64,000 bases of DNA, from positions 372,001 to 436,000 of the forward strand of contig NZ_JAENHO010000006.1 in NCBI RefSeq assembly GCF_016785085.1, given 5' to 3'. Each line of letters begins with the position of its first letter. Position 1 is the stretch's first letter. The notes beneath the pieces were generated by a model. It saw only the letters and a program-made list of their open reading frames with translations, was not told the DNA's origin and searched no databases. The stretch is from Paractinoplanes lichenicola (GTDB taxonomy: Bacteria > Actinomycetota > Actinomycetes > Mycobacteriales > Micromonosporaceae). This document shows positions 49,569 through 58,286 of this stretch, in pieces. The translations under genes and the position numbers were made by a program.

Positions 49569-50579
49569 TCAGCCGGCGGCGGTGGCCAGCAGCGGGGTGA
49601 CCTTGTCCACGGCGTAGGACAGGCCGGCGACGGACGAGCTCGAGAACGCGTTCGAGATGTCCTTGTCGTCCATGTAGGCGACGTGGCCGGCCTTGACCGA
49701 CGGCACGGCCTGGAACAGCTTGTCGCCCTTGACCTGATCGAGCGTGGCCTGGATGAGGAACACGACGGTGACGTCGGCGTTGGCCAGGTCGAGCTGCTCG
49801 TTGGAGAGCGTGATGTAGAACGAGTCCTTCTTGAGCGCCTCGATCGCCGGGGCGTTCTTGAAACCGAGCTTGGTCAGGAAGTCGACGCGGCCGTCACCGG
49901 TGACGTAGGCGCCCCAGCCCTCGCCGGTGCGGGCGACCGCGGCGATGGTCTTGTCCTTGAAGCCCGGGTTGGCCGCGGCGGCCGCGGTGAACTTGGCGTC
50001 GAGATCGGTCTTGAGCTTGGCCGCCTCGGCCTGCTTGCCGAGCGCCTTGCCGATCATGTCGAGCTGCTGCTCCCAGGTGGTCAGATACATCTCGCCGCCC
50101 TTGGGGACGTCGATCACCGGGACGCCCAGCTTGGCCAGCGAGTCGTGCCGGGCCTTCTCGCCGCTGCCGCGGGTGTCGAGGATCAGGTCGGGCTTGAGGG
50201 CCGCCACCTTCTCCATGTCGAGCTCGAGGGTGCCGAGGATCTCGGGCGGCGTCGTGTATTTGCCGGCGTTCCACGGGCCCTGGCCGTCGCCGCCGAAGGC
50301 CAGCCAGTCGGAGGCGCCGACGGGCTGCACGCCGAGCGAGAGCGCCACGTCGGCGTCGCTCCAGCCCAGGGCGACCACACGCTCGGGCTGCTTGCTGACC
50401 GTGACGTCGCCGAAGGCGGTGGTGACGGTGACCGGGAAGGCCGAGGCGGCCGACGATCCCGCTTCGGGCGCGGCGTTGTCGTCCTCCGTGCCGGTCGTCG
50501 AGCAGCCGGAGAGGGCTACCACGGCGCTCAGAATGGCGACCGGCAGAAGCCGGCCGGCGCGGGGAAACGGAAGTCGCAT
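49569..50579 (-). CDS. Siderophore-binding lipoprotein (FepB/FhuD type)
   Basis: A 336-residue substrate-binding protein. The lipobox is LSGC with Cys26 as the lipid anchor. The mature part begins with a Ser/Ala-rich linker, then QPERVVALGWSDADVALSLGVQPVG and LKPDLILD, typical of iron-siderophore-binding proteins. The start is taken as the ATG at 50579 because GGAG lies 6 nt upstream; an in-frame ATG at 50591 has no such site. It is the first gene of the operon, and an IdeR/DmdR box lies 20-38 bp upstream. Confidence 0.95.
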   Translation of the reverse strand: MRLPFPRAGRLLPVAILSAVVALSGCSTTGTEDDNAAPEAGSSAASAFPVTVTTAFGDVTVSKQPERVVALGWSDADVALSLGVQPVGASDWLAFGGDGQGPWNAGKYTTPPEILGTLELDMEKVAALKPDLILDTRGSGEKARHDSLAKLGVPVIDVPKGGEMYLTTWEQQLDMIGKALGKQAEAAKLKTDLDAKFTAAAAANPGFKDKTIAAVARTGEGWGAYVTGDGRVDFLTKLGFKNAPAIEALKKDSFYITLSNEQLDLANADVTVVFLIQATLDQVKGDKLFQAVPSVKAGHVAYMDDKDISNAFSSSSVAGLSYAVDKVTPLLATAAG

Positions 50580-50598
50580 CAAAGGCTCCATGATCGTC

Positions 50599-50617
50599 AA
50601 AGGTGAGCCTAACCTAA
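50599..50617 (-). promoter_or_regulatory. Iron box (IdeR/DmdR1-type operator)
   Basis: On the minus strand the 19-mer TTAGGTTAGGCTCACCTTT matches the actinobacterial iron-box consensus (TTAGGTTAGGCTAACCTAA) at all but three positions. It precedes the siderophore-binding protein gene. With iron plentiful, IdeR/DmdR1 would bind here and shut the operon. Confidence 0.95.
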
Positions 50618-50654
50618 CGACAATCACCATATCCGCAAGTCAGAGCCACGTAGG

Positions 50655-52034
50655 TCACAATTGCAAACGTCCTGCCAAATGGGCCGCGGCGGCGATGGTG
50701 GCCCCGTACTGCACGCCGACGAGCCGCCGGATCTCAATCGGATCGAGCTCGGCGACGCGGGCGTCCTCCTCCAGCCAGCCGCCGTAGCGTTGCTCCACCT
50801 CGGCCAGTGCGAAGCGGACAGCAGCGCGCACATTGCCCACCGCGGCCTCGCCTTGCAGCGCCCGCAGCAGAATTCCGCCGTAGCGCAGCCGCCACTCGTG
50901 GAAGTTCAGCTCGAGCGAGTTCGCCTCGGCCACACTGGCCGGGCGCTGCGACGCCGGCTCCTTGCTGCGCGCGAGCCGCTCCTGGGCCGCGCCCTCGACG
51001 ACCGTGGCATAGAAGCGAGCTGCCCTCCAGTACGGCGAGGTCGGCGCGATCAGGCAACTCTCAACGGCCGCGAGCGTACGGGTCAGCAGCTCCCCGAGAT
51101 CGGCCAGCGCGACGGCATTCCCGGCCAAGGCCTCCGCGTACGTCGTCCCGGCCGGCGACGTGTCCCCGGCCCGCGCATCCAGCCAGTAGGGCAGCTCGCT
51201 GACCAGGATCAGCGCGCCCCACCGCTCGGCGTACCAGGTCGTGCTGCCGCCCTCGAAGATCCACGGCTGCTGCCGGGCCATCGTGCGCTCGTAGACGGTC
51301 GCCAGCGGCGTGGCCTCGTAGATCGCGTCGCCGAGCAGCTCGAGGTCGGGCGCCTCGGGCTCGCCCCGGTCGAGCGGAATGCCCAGATGTTCGGGAATGC
51401 CCTGCAGGATCGGGTGCAGCGGCGGCTCGGCCCGGCTCAGCCAGTAGTACGCCCCGCCCAGCTCGCTGTTGTGCAGCGACGCGACCAAGGCCGGCCGGTG
51501 CGCGTCGATCAGCCGCATCAGCGCCTGCGTCTCGGGGATCGGCTCGTCGAAGTACGCGTCGCCGTGGTTGACCGGAAACGTCCACTCGACCTGGTCGCGC
51601 CCGGCCGGCCGATAGAAGTGCCGCGCGTAGTGGCTGCGGGTGAACGGCCCGCGCAGCCAGCCCTCGTTGAGCCGCAGCCCGTCCGGGTCGACGCAGTCCA
51701 CGATCCGCCACGTGTGCCCGAGGCGTTCCCGCAGCTCACGGTCCTCGCAGAGCCGTTCCGCCAGGTGCAGCGCGGTCAGCCCGCCGATCGGCTCGTTGGG
51801 GTGGGGCAGCCCGAACGCGAGGGCCTCGGGCGCATTTTCCGCAGAGCTGCCAATGGAGAGGCACCAGAGCGGGTTGCCCTGCCGGGAGCTGCCGCACCGC
51901 CGCAACGACGCGACGCCGGGGTGACGATCCGCGATCCGCCGCAGCCCGGCGTGCAGTTCGTCGACCCCGGCGAAGGCCTCGTAGGCCGGCACGGTCTCGA
52001 TCTCGGTTCGGAGCCAGGCGGGGAGGGTGTCCAT
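50655..52034 (-). CDS. M14 family metallopeptidase
   Basis: A 459-residue zinc carboxypeptidase-like protein. The zinc motif HPNE (HxxE) lies near residue 78, with the third ligand His in SLHNSE and the DPDGLRLNEGW segment between. The C-terminal 150 residues are helical and unassigned. There is no signal peptide, so it acts in the cytoplasm; some such members process small peptides or amino-acid conjugates. It starts 16 bp after the FtsX-type permease gene in the same direction and is probably co-transcribed with the ABC transporter. Confidence 0.88.
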   Translation of the reverse strand: MDTLPAWLRTEIETVPAYEAFAGVDELHAGLRRIADRHPGVASLRRCGSSRQGNPLWCLSIGSSAENAPEALAFGLPHPNEPIGGLTALHLAERLCEDRELRERLGHTWRIVDCVDPDGLRLNEGWLRGPFTRSHYARHFYRPAGRDQVEWTFPVNHGDAYFDEPIPETQALMRLIDAHRPALVASLHNSELGGAYYWLSRAEPPLHPILQGIPEHLGIPLDRGEPEAPDLELLGDAIYEATPLATVYERTMARQQPWIFEGGSTTWYAERWGALILVSELPYWLDARAGDTSPAGTTYAEALAGNAVALADLGELLTRTLAAVESCLIAPTSPYWRAARFYATVVEGAAQERLARSKEPASQRPASVAEANSLELNFHEWRLRYGGILLRALQGEAAVGNVRAAVRFALAEVEQRYGGWLEEDARVAELDPIEIRRLVGVQYGATIAAAAHLAGRLQL

Positions 52035-52050
52035 CCCGCCATCCTCCCCG

Positions 52051-54201
52051 CTATTCCTTGGTGCCCGCTGCTCGTACGGGCGGAACCCGCAGCAGGCGGC
52101 TCACCGGCAGGATCGTCGTGACCAGGGCCAGCCCGATCGCCCCGCCCAGCACGATCACCCAGCCCAGCGGCGGCACGTACGGCACCAGCGTGCCGGTCAG
52201 CGCCCGCACCACGGCCACCAGCGTCATCCCGGCGATCACCACACCGACCGTCAGGGCCGCCCCGAGCAGCCCCACCTGCTCGGCGTTGACCATCCGCCGC
52301 ACCTGGCGCGGGGTGACGCCGGCCAGCCGCAGCACCGCCAGCTCCCGGCCGCGGGCCAGGGCGGCCATCACCATCGTGTTGCCGGCCGCGAGGGCCGCGT
52401 ACGCCACCATCACCGTGATCAGCAGCTTGTTGAGCCAGGCGCTGATGGCCAGGTCACGGCTGAGCTGCCCGGTGAGCTCGTCGGCCGTGCGCACCTGCCC
52501 CAGGGCGGCCAGCGCCTCGTCGGCGTGCCCGTCGGTGCGCACCAGGATCTCGTCGTAAGGCCCCGACACGTACGGCATCAGCACGTCGCCGAAGCCGAGC
52601 CCGCGCTCGTAGATCGCGACCACCGTGCGCTTGACGGGGGTGCCGTCGGCCAGCCACATCTCGGCCTGGTCGCCGACCTTCCACCCCGAGGACGACGCCT
52701 GCAGGGCCGAGGCCGCGATCGTGTCGCCGGTCAGCCCGGCCAGGCTGCCCTCGCGCACCTTCAGGTCCATCGTGGACGCGAGCTGGGCCGGCTCGACCGC
52801 CCGGGCCACGACCGGCTCGGCCCCGTCGAAGATCCGCGCGACCACCGACGTGTGCTGCACCCCGGTCGCCGCCTGCACACCACCGGTACGACGCACGCGG
52901 TCGGCAGTCGACGCGGGCAGACCCTCCGACGAGGTCAGGGCCCGGTCGGCCAGCAGCCCGTCCTGGCTCTGGGTCACCGTCTGACGCTGCAGGTTGTCCT
53001 GCAGGAACCAGACCGAGCCGCCGAACCCGACCGACAGCACCAGCGCGCTCAGCACGGCGGCCATGCCCCGGGCGTTGGCCCGCAGGTTGGCTGCGGCCAG
53101 CTCCCCCGAGACCCCCCATACCGTACGCAGCACCGGCGCGAGCAGCCGGGCCGCGTACAGGTTGATCCAGGGCGCCAGCAGCGCGACCGCCAGCACGAAC
53201 AGGTAGAGCATGCCGACCGCGGCGGCCATCGCGGCCGTGCCCGAGGTGCCCGCCGTGAAGAACGTCGACGTGCCCGCCCCGGCCAGCGTGAACAGCCCGA
53301 ACGCGAGCCGGACGCGGCCGCCGCGCGGGGGTTCGACGGCGATCTCGCCGAGCGCCTCGGCCGGGCGGATGCGGGCGACCCGGCGGGCCGCGATCCGGGC
53401 CGCGCCCACGGCGATCAGCAGGGTCGTGAGGACCGCGACGGCGGCGGCGAGGGCGGGGTTGGCGATCGGGAAGCTCTCCGGCAGGAAGCCGCGGGCGACC
53501 AGCTCGTCGTGGGTCCAGGCGGTCGCCCAGAGCCCGGCCGGGATGCCGATCACGGCCGAGGCCAGGCCGACCACTGCCGCCTCGGCGACGACCAGGGTGC
53601 GTACCTGCCGCGGGGTGGCGGCCACGGCGCGCAGCAGGGCCAGGTCGCGGCGGCGGTGCCGGACGGACAGGCCGACGGTGCCGGCCACGACGAAGACGAT
53701 CAGCATGACGACGTAGCCGCCGAACGCGCCGCCCGCCTCCATCAGCAGCGAGCGGGCCTCGATCGAGCTCGATGGCTCGGCCCAGCCGCGTTCCTTCCCG
53801 GCGTACGCCTCGACCCCGGCCTCCTCGGCCAGGCCGTCGATCTGCTTGATGGCCTCCGGGGACGCCTTGATCGCGATGGCCTGCGGGTCGGCCTGGACGT
53901 CGGTCACCCCCGGGACGGCGCGGATCTTGTCGGCCAGCCCGGCCGGCACCTTGCCCTCGGGCAGGGGCACCTGCGAGACGCTGACCTCGCCGTCGAACTC
54001 CTTGGTGGAGATCTCGATGTGACGATGGGCGACCACCACGTCGGCGGCCGCGTATTTCTGGGGCTCGGGCTGATAGCGCAGGCCCGATTCGACGAACACG
54101 GCCAGGCTCATCAGGATCATCACGCCGCCGGCCAGGGCGACCAGGGTGGCGAGGGAGGTTCCGGGGCGCTGCCGCAGCAGGCGCAGAGCAAGCTTCAGCA
54201 T
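52051..54201 (-). CDS. FtsX-like ABC transporter permease
   Basis: A 716-residue permease with the MacB/FtsX layout duplicated: one helix, a large outer domain, three helices (FGGYVVMLIVFVVAGTVGLSVRHRRRDLALLRAVAATPRQVR), and then a second such unit ending in three helices. The RRRDLALLRAVAATPRQV and RGRELAVLRLAGVTPRQV loops are the coupling helices. Such transporters expel antimicrobial peptides or act in envelope maintenance and do not import nutrients. A GTG at 54210, overlapping the ATPase stop as GTGA, is an equally good start. It partners the ATPase gene just upstream. Confidence 0.92.
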   Translation of the reverse strand: MLKLALRLLRQRPGTSLATLVALAGGVMILMSLAVFVESGLRYQPEPQKYAAADVVVAHRHIEISTKEFDGEVSVSQVPLPEGKVPAGLADKIRAVPGVTDVQADPQAIAIKASPEAIKQIDGLAEEAGVEAYAGKERGWAEPSSSIEARSLLMEAGGAFGGYVVMLIVFVVAGTVGLSVRHRRRDLALLRAVAATPRQVRTLVVAEAAVVGLASAVIGIPAGLWATAWTHDELVARGFLPESFPIANPALAAAVAVLTTLLIAVGAARIAARRVARIRPAEALGEIAVEPPRGGRVRLAFGLFTLAGAGTSTFFTAGTSGTAAMAAAVGMLYLFVLAVALLAPWINLYAARLLAPVLRTVWGVSGELAAANLRANARGMAAVLSALVLSVGFGGSVWFLQDNLQRQTVTQSQDGLLADRALTSSEGLPASTADRVRRTGGVQAATGVQHTSVVARIFDGAEPVVARAVEPAQLASTMDLKVREGSLAGLTGDTIAASALQASSSGWKVGDQAEMWLADGTPVKRTVVAIYERGLGFGDVLMPYVSGPYDEILVRTDGHADEALAALGQVRTADELTGQLSRDLAISAWLNKLLITVMVAYAALAAGNTMVMAALARGRELAVLRLAGVTPRQVRRMVNAEQVGLLGAALTVGVVIAGMTLVAVVRALTGTLVPYVPPLGWVIVLGGAIGLALVTTILPVSRLLRVPPVRAAGTKE

Positions 54202-54206
54202 CGTGA

Positions 54207-54932
54207 TCACCGGCTCGCCAGCAGCTCGGCGATCTTCTCCGCGCCCACCTGCGGCAGGTCGCGGACGATCCGGCCGTCGGCCAGCACGAGCACGCGGTCG
54301 GCGTACGAGGCGGCGACCGGGTCGTGCGTCACCATCACCACGGTCTGGCCGAACTCGTCGACCATCGAGCGCAGCAGGGTGAGCACCTCGGCCGCGGTCT
54401 CGGTGTCGAGCGCGCCGGTCGGCTCGTCGGCGAAGACCACATCGGGGCGCACGGACAGGGCGCGGGCGATGGCGACTCGCTGCTGCTGGCCGCCGGAGAG
54501 CTGGGCCGGGCGGTGCGCCAGCCGCGGGGTCAGGCCGACCCGCTCGATCACGCTCGCCACCCACTGCCGGTCCGGCCGGGTGCCGGCCAGCCGCGAGGGC
54601 AGCAGGATGTTCTCCTCGACGGTGAGCGCGCCGATCAGGTTGAACGCCTGGAAGACGAAGCCGATGCGGTCGCGCCGGAGCTCGGTCAGCTTGGTCTCGG
54701 AGAGCTTCGACAGCTCGGTGTCGCCGACCCAGACCTTGCCCGCGGTGGGGCGGTCGAGGCCGGCGGCGGTCTGCAGCAGTGTGCTCTTGCCGGAGCCGGA
54801 CGGGCCCATGACCGCCGTGAACGTGCCGCGGGCGAACGCGGCGTCCACCCCGGCCAGGGCCACGACCTGCTGCCCGTCGGTGGCGTACGTGCGGGTGAGT
54901 CCCTCGACCCGGACCGCGACCATGTCGTTCAT
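54207..54932 (-). CDS. ABC transporter ATP-binding protein (LolD/MacB type)
   Basis: A 241-residue ATPase: Walker A GPSGSGKST, Q-loop FVFQAFNLI, signature LSGGQQQRVAIARAL, Walker B VVFADEPTGALD and switch MVTHDP. This is the class that drives FtsX-type permeases. The ATG has GAGAGG upstream. It lies 106 bp after the NarL-type response regulator gene, a common actinobacterial arrangement in which the two-component system controls the transporter. Confidence 0.95.
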   Translation of the reverse strand: MNDMVAVRVEGLTRTYATDGQQVVALAGVDAAFARGTFTAVMGPSGSGKSTLLQTAAGLDRPTAGKVWVGDTELSKLSETKLTELRRDRIGFVFQAFNLIGALTVEENILLPSRLAGTRPDRQWVASVIERVGLTPRLAHRPAQLSGGQQQRVAIARALSVRPDVVFADEPTGALDTETAAEVLTLLRSMVDEFGQTVVMVTHDPVAASYADRVLVLADGRIVRDLPQVGAEKIAELLASR

Positions 54933-55038
54933 CACTGCGCCTCTCGGTGTGTAGCGGGCTTTCGCTGACACCAAGAAATCTATTTTTCGCAGTGGTCAAG
55001 ATCGATGAAGGCAGCTGCCGTCTTCCGGGTACAGCAGG

Positions 55039-55683
55039 CTATACCTCCAGGTAGCGCAGCACCGCCGTCACGCGCCGGTCGGCCCGGTCGCTCGGCGCCA
55101 GGTCGAGCTTGGCGAAGATGCTGCGGATGTGCTTGTGCACGGCGCCCTCGGTGACGACCAGGCGCTCGGCGATCGCCACGTTGCCCAGCCCCTCGGCCAT
55201 CAGCGCGAGCACGTCCCGCTCGCGGGGGCTGAGCCGTTCCAGGCCGTTGTCGGCGCTGTTGCGGGCGAGCAGCAGCCCCACCACCTCGGGGTCGACGGCC
55301 GTGCCACCGTCGGCCACCCGATGCAGCGCCTCCAGGAACTCCTCGACCCGGCCCACCCGCTCCTTGAGCAGATACCCCAGCCCCGCCGCGCCACCGGCCA
55401 GCAGATCCGTGGCAAAAGCCTGTTCCACGTACGCCGAGAGCACGAGCACGGCCAGGCCGGGCAACCGCCGGCGGGCCTCGACGGCGGCGACGATGCCCTC
55501 GTCGGTGTGCGTGGGCGGCATCCGCACGTCGACGATCGCCACATCCGGCTTGTGCTCGTCGACCGCGGCCAGGAACGCGGCCGGGCCGTCGGTCGTCGCC
55601 ACCACGTCGAGCCCCTCGGCCCGCAGCAGCAGGGCCAGGCCCTCACGCAGCAACGCGTCGTCCTCGGCGATCACGATCCGCAC
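55039..55683 (-). CDS. NarL/FixJ-family response regulator
   Basis: A 214-residue regulator. The receiver domain has Asp8/Asp9 near the start (IAEDDALLREGL), an acceptor Asp in AIVDVRMPP and Lys in LLKERV. The C-terminal LuxR-type helix-turn-helix is LSPRERDVLALMAEGLGNVAIAERLVVTEGAVHKHIRSIFAKLDL. The GTG start overlaps the kinase gene by 13 bp. The likely target is the ABC transporter 106 bp downstream. Confidence 0.95.
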   Translation of the reverse strand: MRIVIAEDDALLREGLALLLRAEGLDVVATTDGPAAFLAAVDEHKPDVAIVDVRMPPTHTDEGIVAAVEARRRLPGLAVLVLSAYVEQAFATDLLAGGAAGLGYLLKERVGRVEEFLEALHRVADGGTAVDPEVVGLLLARNSADNGLERLSPRERDVLALMAEGLGNVAIAERLVVTEGAVHKHIRSIFAKLDLAPSDRADRRVTAVLRYLEV

Positions 55684-56855
55684 GGCAGCTCCACTCGCAT
55701 CGTCGTCGGCCCACCGGCCGGGCTGGTCAGGGTGAGGCTGCCGTCGTACGCCTCGACCCGGCGCCGGATCCCGGTGAGCCCGGACCCGCCGTGCTCGTCG
55801 GCGCCACCACGGCCGTTGTCCTCGATCGTCACTTCGAGCCGCTGATCCTCGAGACGCGCCGTGACCGAGGCCGCGGTCGCACCGCTGTGCTTGTTGATGT
55901 TTGTCAGCGCCTCGGCCACCACGAAATAGGCGGTCGCCTCGACCGAGGCCGCGCACCGGCGGGGCAGCCGCACGTCGAGCCGGCAGGGCACGCCCGAGTC
56001 ACCGGCCAGCCCGGCCAGCGCGCCGTCGAGCCCGCGACCGTCGAGCACCGGCGGGAGGATGCCGCGCACGACCGTACGCAGCTCGGCCAGGGCCTGCTCG
56101 GCGGCGTCCTGGGCCCGGTCGAGCAGCTCGCCCGCCGACGCCGGGTCGCGGGTCACCGCCCGCCGGGCCGCGCCGAGCAGCACGCTGACGGCGACCAGGC
56201 GATTTTGTGCGCCGTCGTGCAGCGAACGCTCGATCCGGCGCAGCTCGACGGCGTGCGCATCCAGGGCCGCGGCCCGGGTGGCGGTCAGTTCGGCCACGCG
56301 CAGCGAGAGGTCGGTGCCCGGCGGCGGGGCGAGCAGGCGGCGGCCCGGCCAGGCCTGCAACCGGGCCAGCTTCGGCGCGAGATAGAGGCCGAGCAGCACC
56401 CAGGCCAGCCCGTAGACGGCCACGACGATCGCGCCGGCCTGGCTGTCGACCCGCCACCAGACGAGACCGGGGGTGGAGCCGGGCGGGACGAGCCACCAGA
56501 AGAACGGGAAGATGACGTCCTGCACGGCCGAGAGCGGGACGATCAGGCCGAACGCGCTCAGCAGCCACCCGACGGTCGCGTGCTCGACCAGCCAGAGCAG
56601 CTCACGCCGGCTCCACCGGTCGGACACCGGGCCCAGCACCTCGGGGCCCCAGCGCGACAGCCGGGCCCGCTCGCGGTCGGCCACGGCGCGCACGGCCCTC
56701 CGGGCGTACGGGATGAGCAAAATGCCGATGCCGACCGGGCACAACAACGCCACGACGGCCAGCCAGAACAGGGCGCCCAGGGCCATGAACGCCGTGCCGA
56801 AGCCGCCGAGCAACCTTTGCAAGGCGTCGATGAGGGCGTGCACACGGCGGCGCAT
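55671..56855 (-). CDS. NarL-type sensor histidine kinase (HisKA_3)
   Basis: A 394-residue kinase. About four helices in two pairs (about residues 20-55, 92-120 and 140-165) form a membrane sensor with almost no outer domain, as in intramembrane-sensing envelope-stress kinases. The phospho-acceptor His lies in RIERSLHDGAQNRLVAVSVLL; the ATPase domain has EALTNINKHS and IEDNGRGG motifs. It lies 6 bp after the DedA/PAP2-like gene and overlaps the response regulator gene by 13 bp. Confidence 0.94.
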   Translation of the reverse strand: MRRRVHALIDALQRLLGGFGTAFMALGALFWLAVVALLCPVGIGILLIPYARRAVRAVADRERARLSRWGPEVLGPVSDRWSRRELLWLVEHATVGWLLSAFGLIVPLSAVQDVIFPFFWWLVPPGSTPGLVWWRVDSQAGAIVVAVYGLAWVLLGLYLAPKLARLQAWPGRRLLAPPPGTDLSLRVAELTATRAAALDAHAVELRRIERSLHDGAQNRLVAVSVLLGAARRAVTRDPASAGELLDRAQDAAEQALAELRTVVRGILPPVLDGRGLDGALAGLAGDSGVPCRLDVRLPRRCAASVEATAYFVVAEALTNINKHSGATAASVTARLEDQRLEVTIEDNGRGGADEHGGSGLTGIRRRVEAYDGSLTLTSPAGGPTTMRVELPCGS

Positions 56856-56861
56856 AGCCCG

Positions 56862-58160
56862 TCACACTAGGACATGGGCGCGCCTGGGAACGCGGGACGC
56901 CCAGATCGCCGCGTTGAGCACGGCCCAGGCGCCGCCGAGCAGCACGGCGGCAATCGTCTCGCTGAGGTGGGACCAGCCCAGATAGACCCACGAGCCGGCG
57001 CAGACCACCACCCCGGCGGCGGCCAGCGTGCCCACGGTGACCCGCTGCGGCCAGGTCAGGCGGCGCGACAGCAGCCAGGCCAGCAGACCCACGACGGCGG
57101 CCAGCTGCGCGGTCTGGCCCGCGGCGAGGTCGGCCAGGGCGGGGCCGGCCTCACGGAGGGGAGCCGGGCCGTCGTATTCGGCCGCGGACGGGAAGAACAC
57201 GTCGGGCGGGCCGTCCCACGACGGCGGGCTGACGATCGCCAGCACCAGGGTCAGGACGGCCAGGGGCAGCAGCGGGGCCAGGCCGTCGAGCAGCCCGGTG
57301 CGCCGCCACCAGGCCCGGGCCAGCACGACCACGGCGGCCACCGCGAGCAGGATCTCCGGGCTGGCCGAGGTGGCCAGCTCGAGCGCGAACCGGTAACCGT
57401 CGGACGACCACTGGCCGCGGGCCCAGGTGGTGACGGCGTCGTCGGCCGCCGACAGGCCGCTGAGCTTGACGATCAGGGGCATGACAAACAGCAGTAGCAG
57501 GGCGAACAACACGAGCGCGGTCAAGCTGGTCAGCACCCGGGCCGCGCGGTTGTCGGCCGGCACCGGCCAGTCGGGCGCCCGCATCGGGTGGCTGCCCAGC
57601 CAGCGACCGGCCAGCACCAGCACCACGAGCAGCGCGGTCAGCACGGCCAGGGCGCCCCCGGCCCGGCCCGCGCGGGCGGCCAGCACGTCGTACGAGGCGC
57701 CGGCCAGATAGCTGCCGAGCACCAGCCACAGGGACCAGCCGATCGCGGCCGGGCTGTGAAAGGCGACGAACCGCCCGTACGACACGCCGTTCATACCGGC
57801 CAGGCGGGGCACCAGCGTACGGGCTCCGGCCACCCACTGTCCGAAGAAGACCGACCGCCCGCCGTAACGCTCGAAGATCCGCTCGGCCCGCCGCCAGTGC
57901 CGCTCCTTGACCCACCGCGACCGCGGCCCGCGGCGCCGCCCGGCGACATATCCCCCGTTGCCGCCGAGCAGCGCCGCGCCCACGGCGACCAGCGCGGCCG
58001 GGACGATGCCCACCACCCCCTCGTTGGCGAGCAGGCCCAGCGCGACCAGCGCGGTCGCCGACGGCAGGACCAGGCCGGCCAGGAAGGCCGCCTCGGCCGC
58101 GACCAGCGCCGCCACCACCGCGAGGGCCAGCCAGGCCGGCAGGTCGTCGAGGAAAGGCAC
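56862..58160 (-). CDS. DedA-family protein fused to a degenerate PAP2-like domain
   Basis: A 432-residue membrane protein. Residues about 1-190 form a DedA (VTT) domain with GLVLPSATALVALGLLA, GGNGGYVAGRRRG and FFGQWVAGARTLVPRLAGMNGVSYGRF; the FGRWxxxxRxxxP-like motif is conserved. Residues about 215-425 form a PAP2-type six-helix domain, but the catalytic signature is weak: PSAAEYDG replaces PSGH and WSHLSETIA keeps one His without the Arg. DedA proteins act in undecaprenyl-phosphate recycling. The fused domain may bind a lipid phosphate without cleaving it. TAGTCT lies 6 nt before the GTG. It heads the leftward two-component/ABC module. Confidence 0.88.
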   Translation of the reverse strand: MPFLDDLPAWLALAVVAALVAAEAAFLAGLVLPSATALVALGLLANEGVVGIVPAALVAVGAALLGGNGGYVAGRRRGPRSRWVKERHWRRAERIFERYGGRSVFFGQWVAGARTLVPRLAGMNGVSYGRFVAFHSPAAIGWSLWLVLGSYLAGASYDVLAARAGRAGGALAVLTALLVVLVLAGRWLGSHPMRAPDWPVPADNRAARVLTSLTALVLFALLLLFVMPLIVKLSGLSAADDAVTTWARGQWSSDGYRFALELATSASPEILLAVAAVVVLARAWWRRTGLLDGLAPLLPLAVLTLVLAIVSPPSWDGPPDVFFPSAAEYDGPAPLREAGPALADLAAGQTAQLAAVVGLLAWLLSRRLTWPQRVTVGTLAAAGVVVCAGSWVYLGWSHLSETIAAVLLGGAWAVLNAAIWASRVPRRAHVLV

Positions 58161-58166
58161 GCCCGC

Positions 58167-58172
58167 AGACTA
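58167..58172 (-). promoter_or_regulatory. Candidate -10 box TAGTCT of the DedA/two-component module
   Basis: TAGTCT on the minus strand lies 6 nt before the GTG at 58160, consistent with a leaderless transcript for the whole module. Confidence 0.45.
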
Positions 58173-58286
58173 TGAACGCGCACACCCCAGGCGTATCGGT
58201 GAGATTCCCCTAAGCTCGTCCGGGAACTTTCTCGCTTCGAGGAGCGACTACTTACTCCCCGCTTCATACCGAAGGACCTGTGACCC

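Noticed and set aside
52027..54954. A 975-codon open frame antisense to the FtsX permease and ATPase genes
   Set aside because: It is the complement of two well-supported ABC genes and its translation is low-complexity and hydrophilic without motifs.
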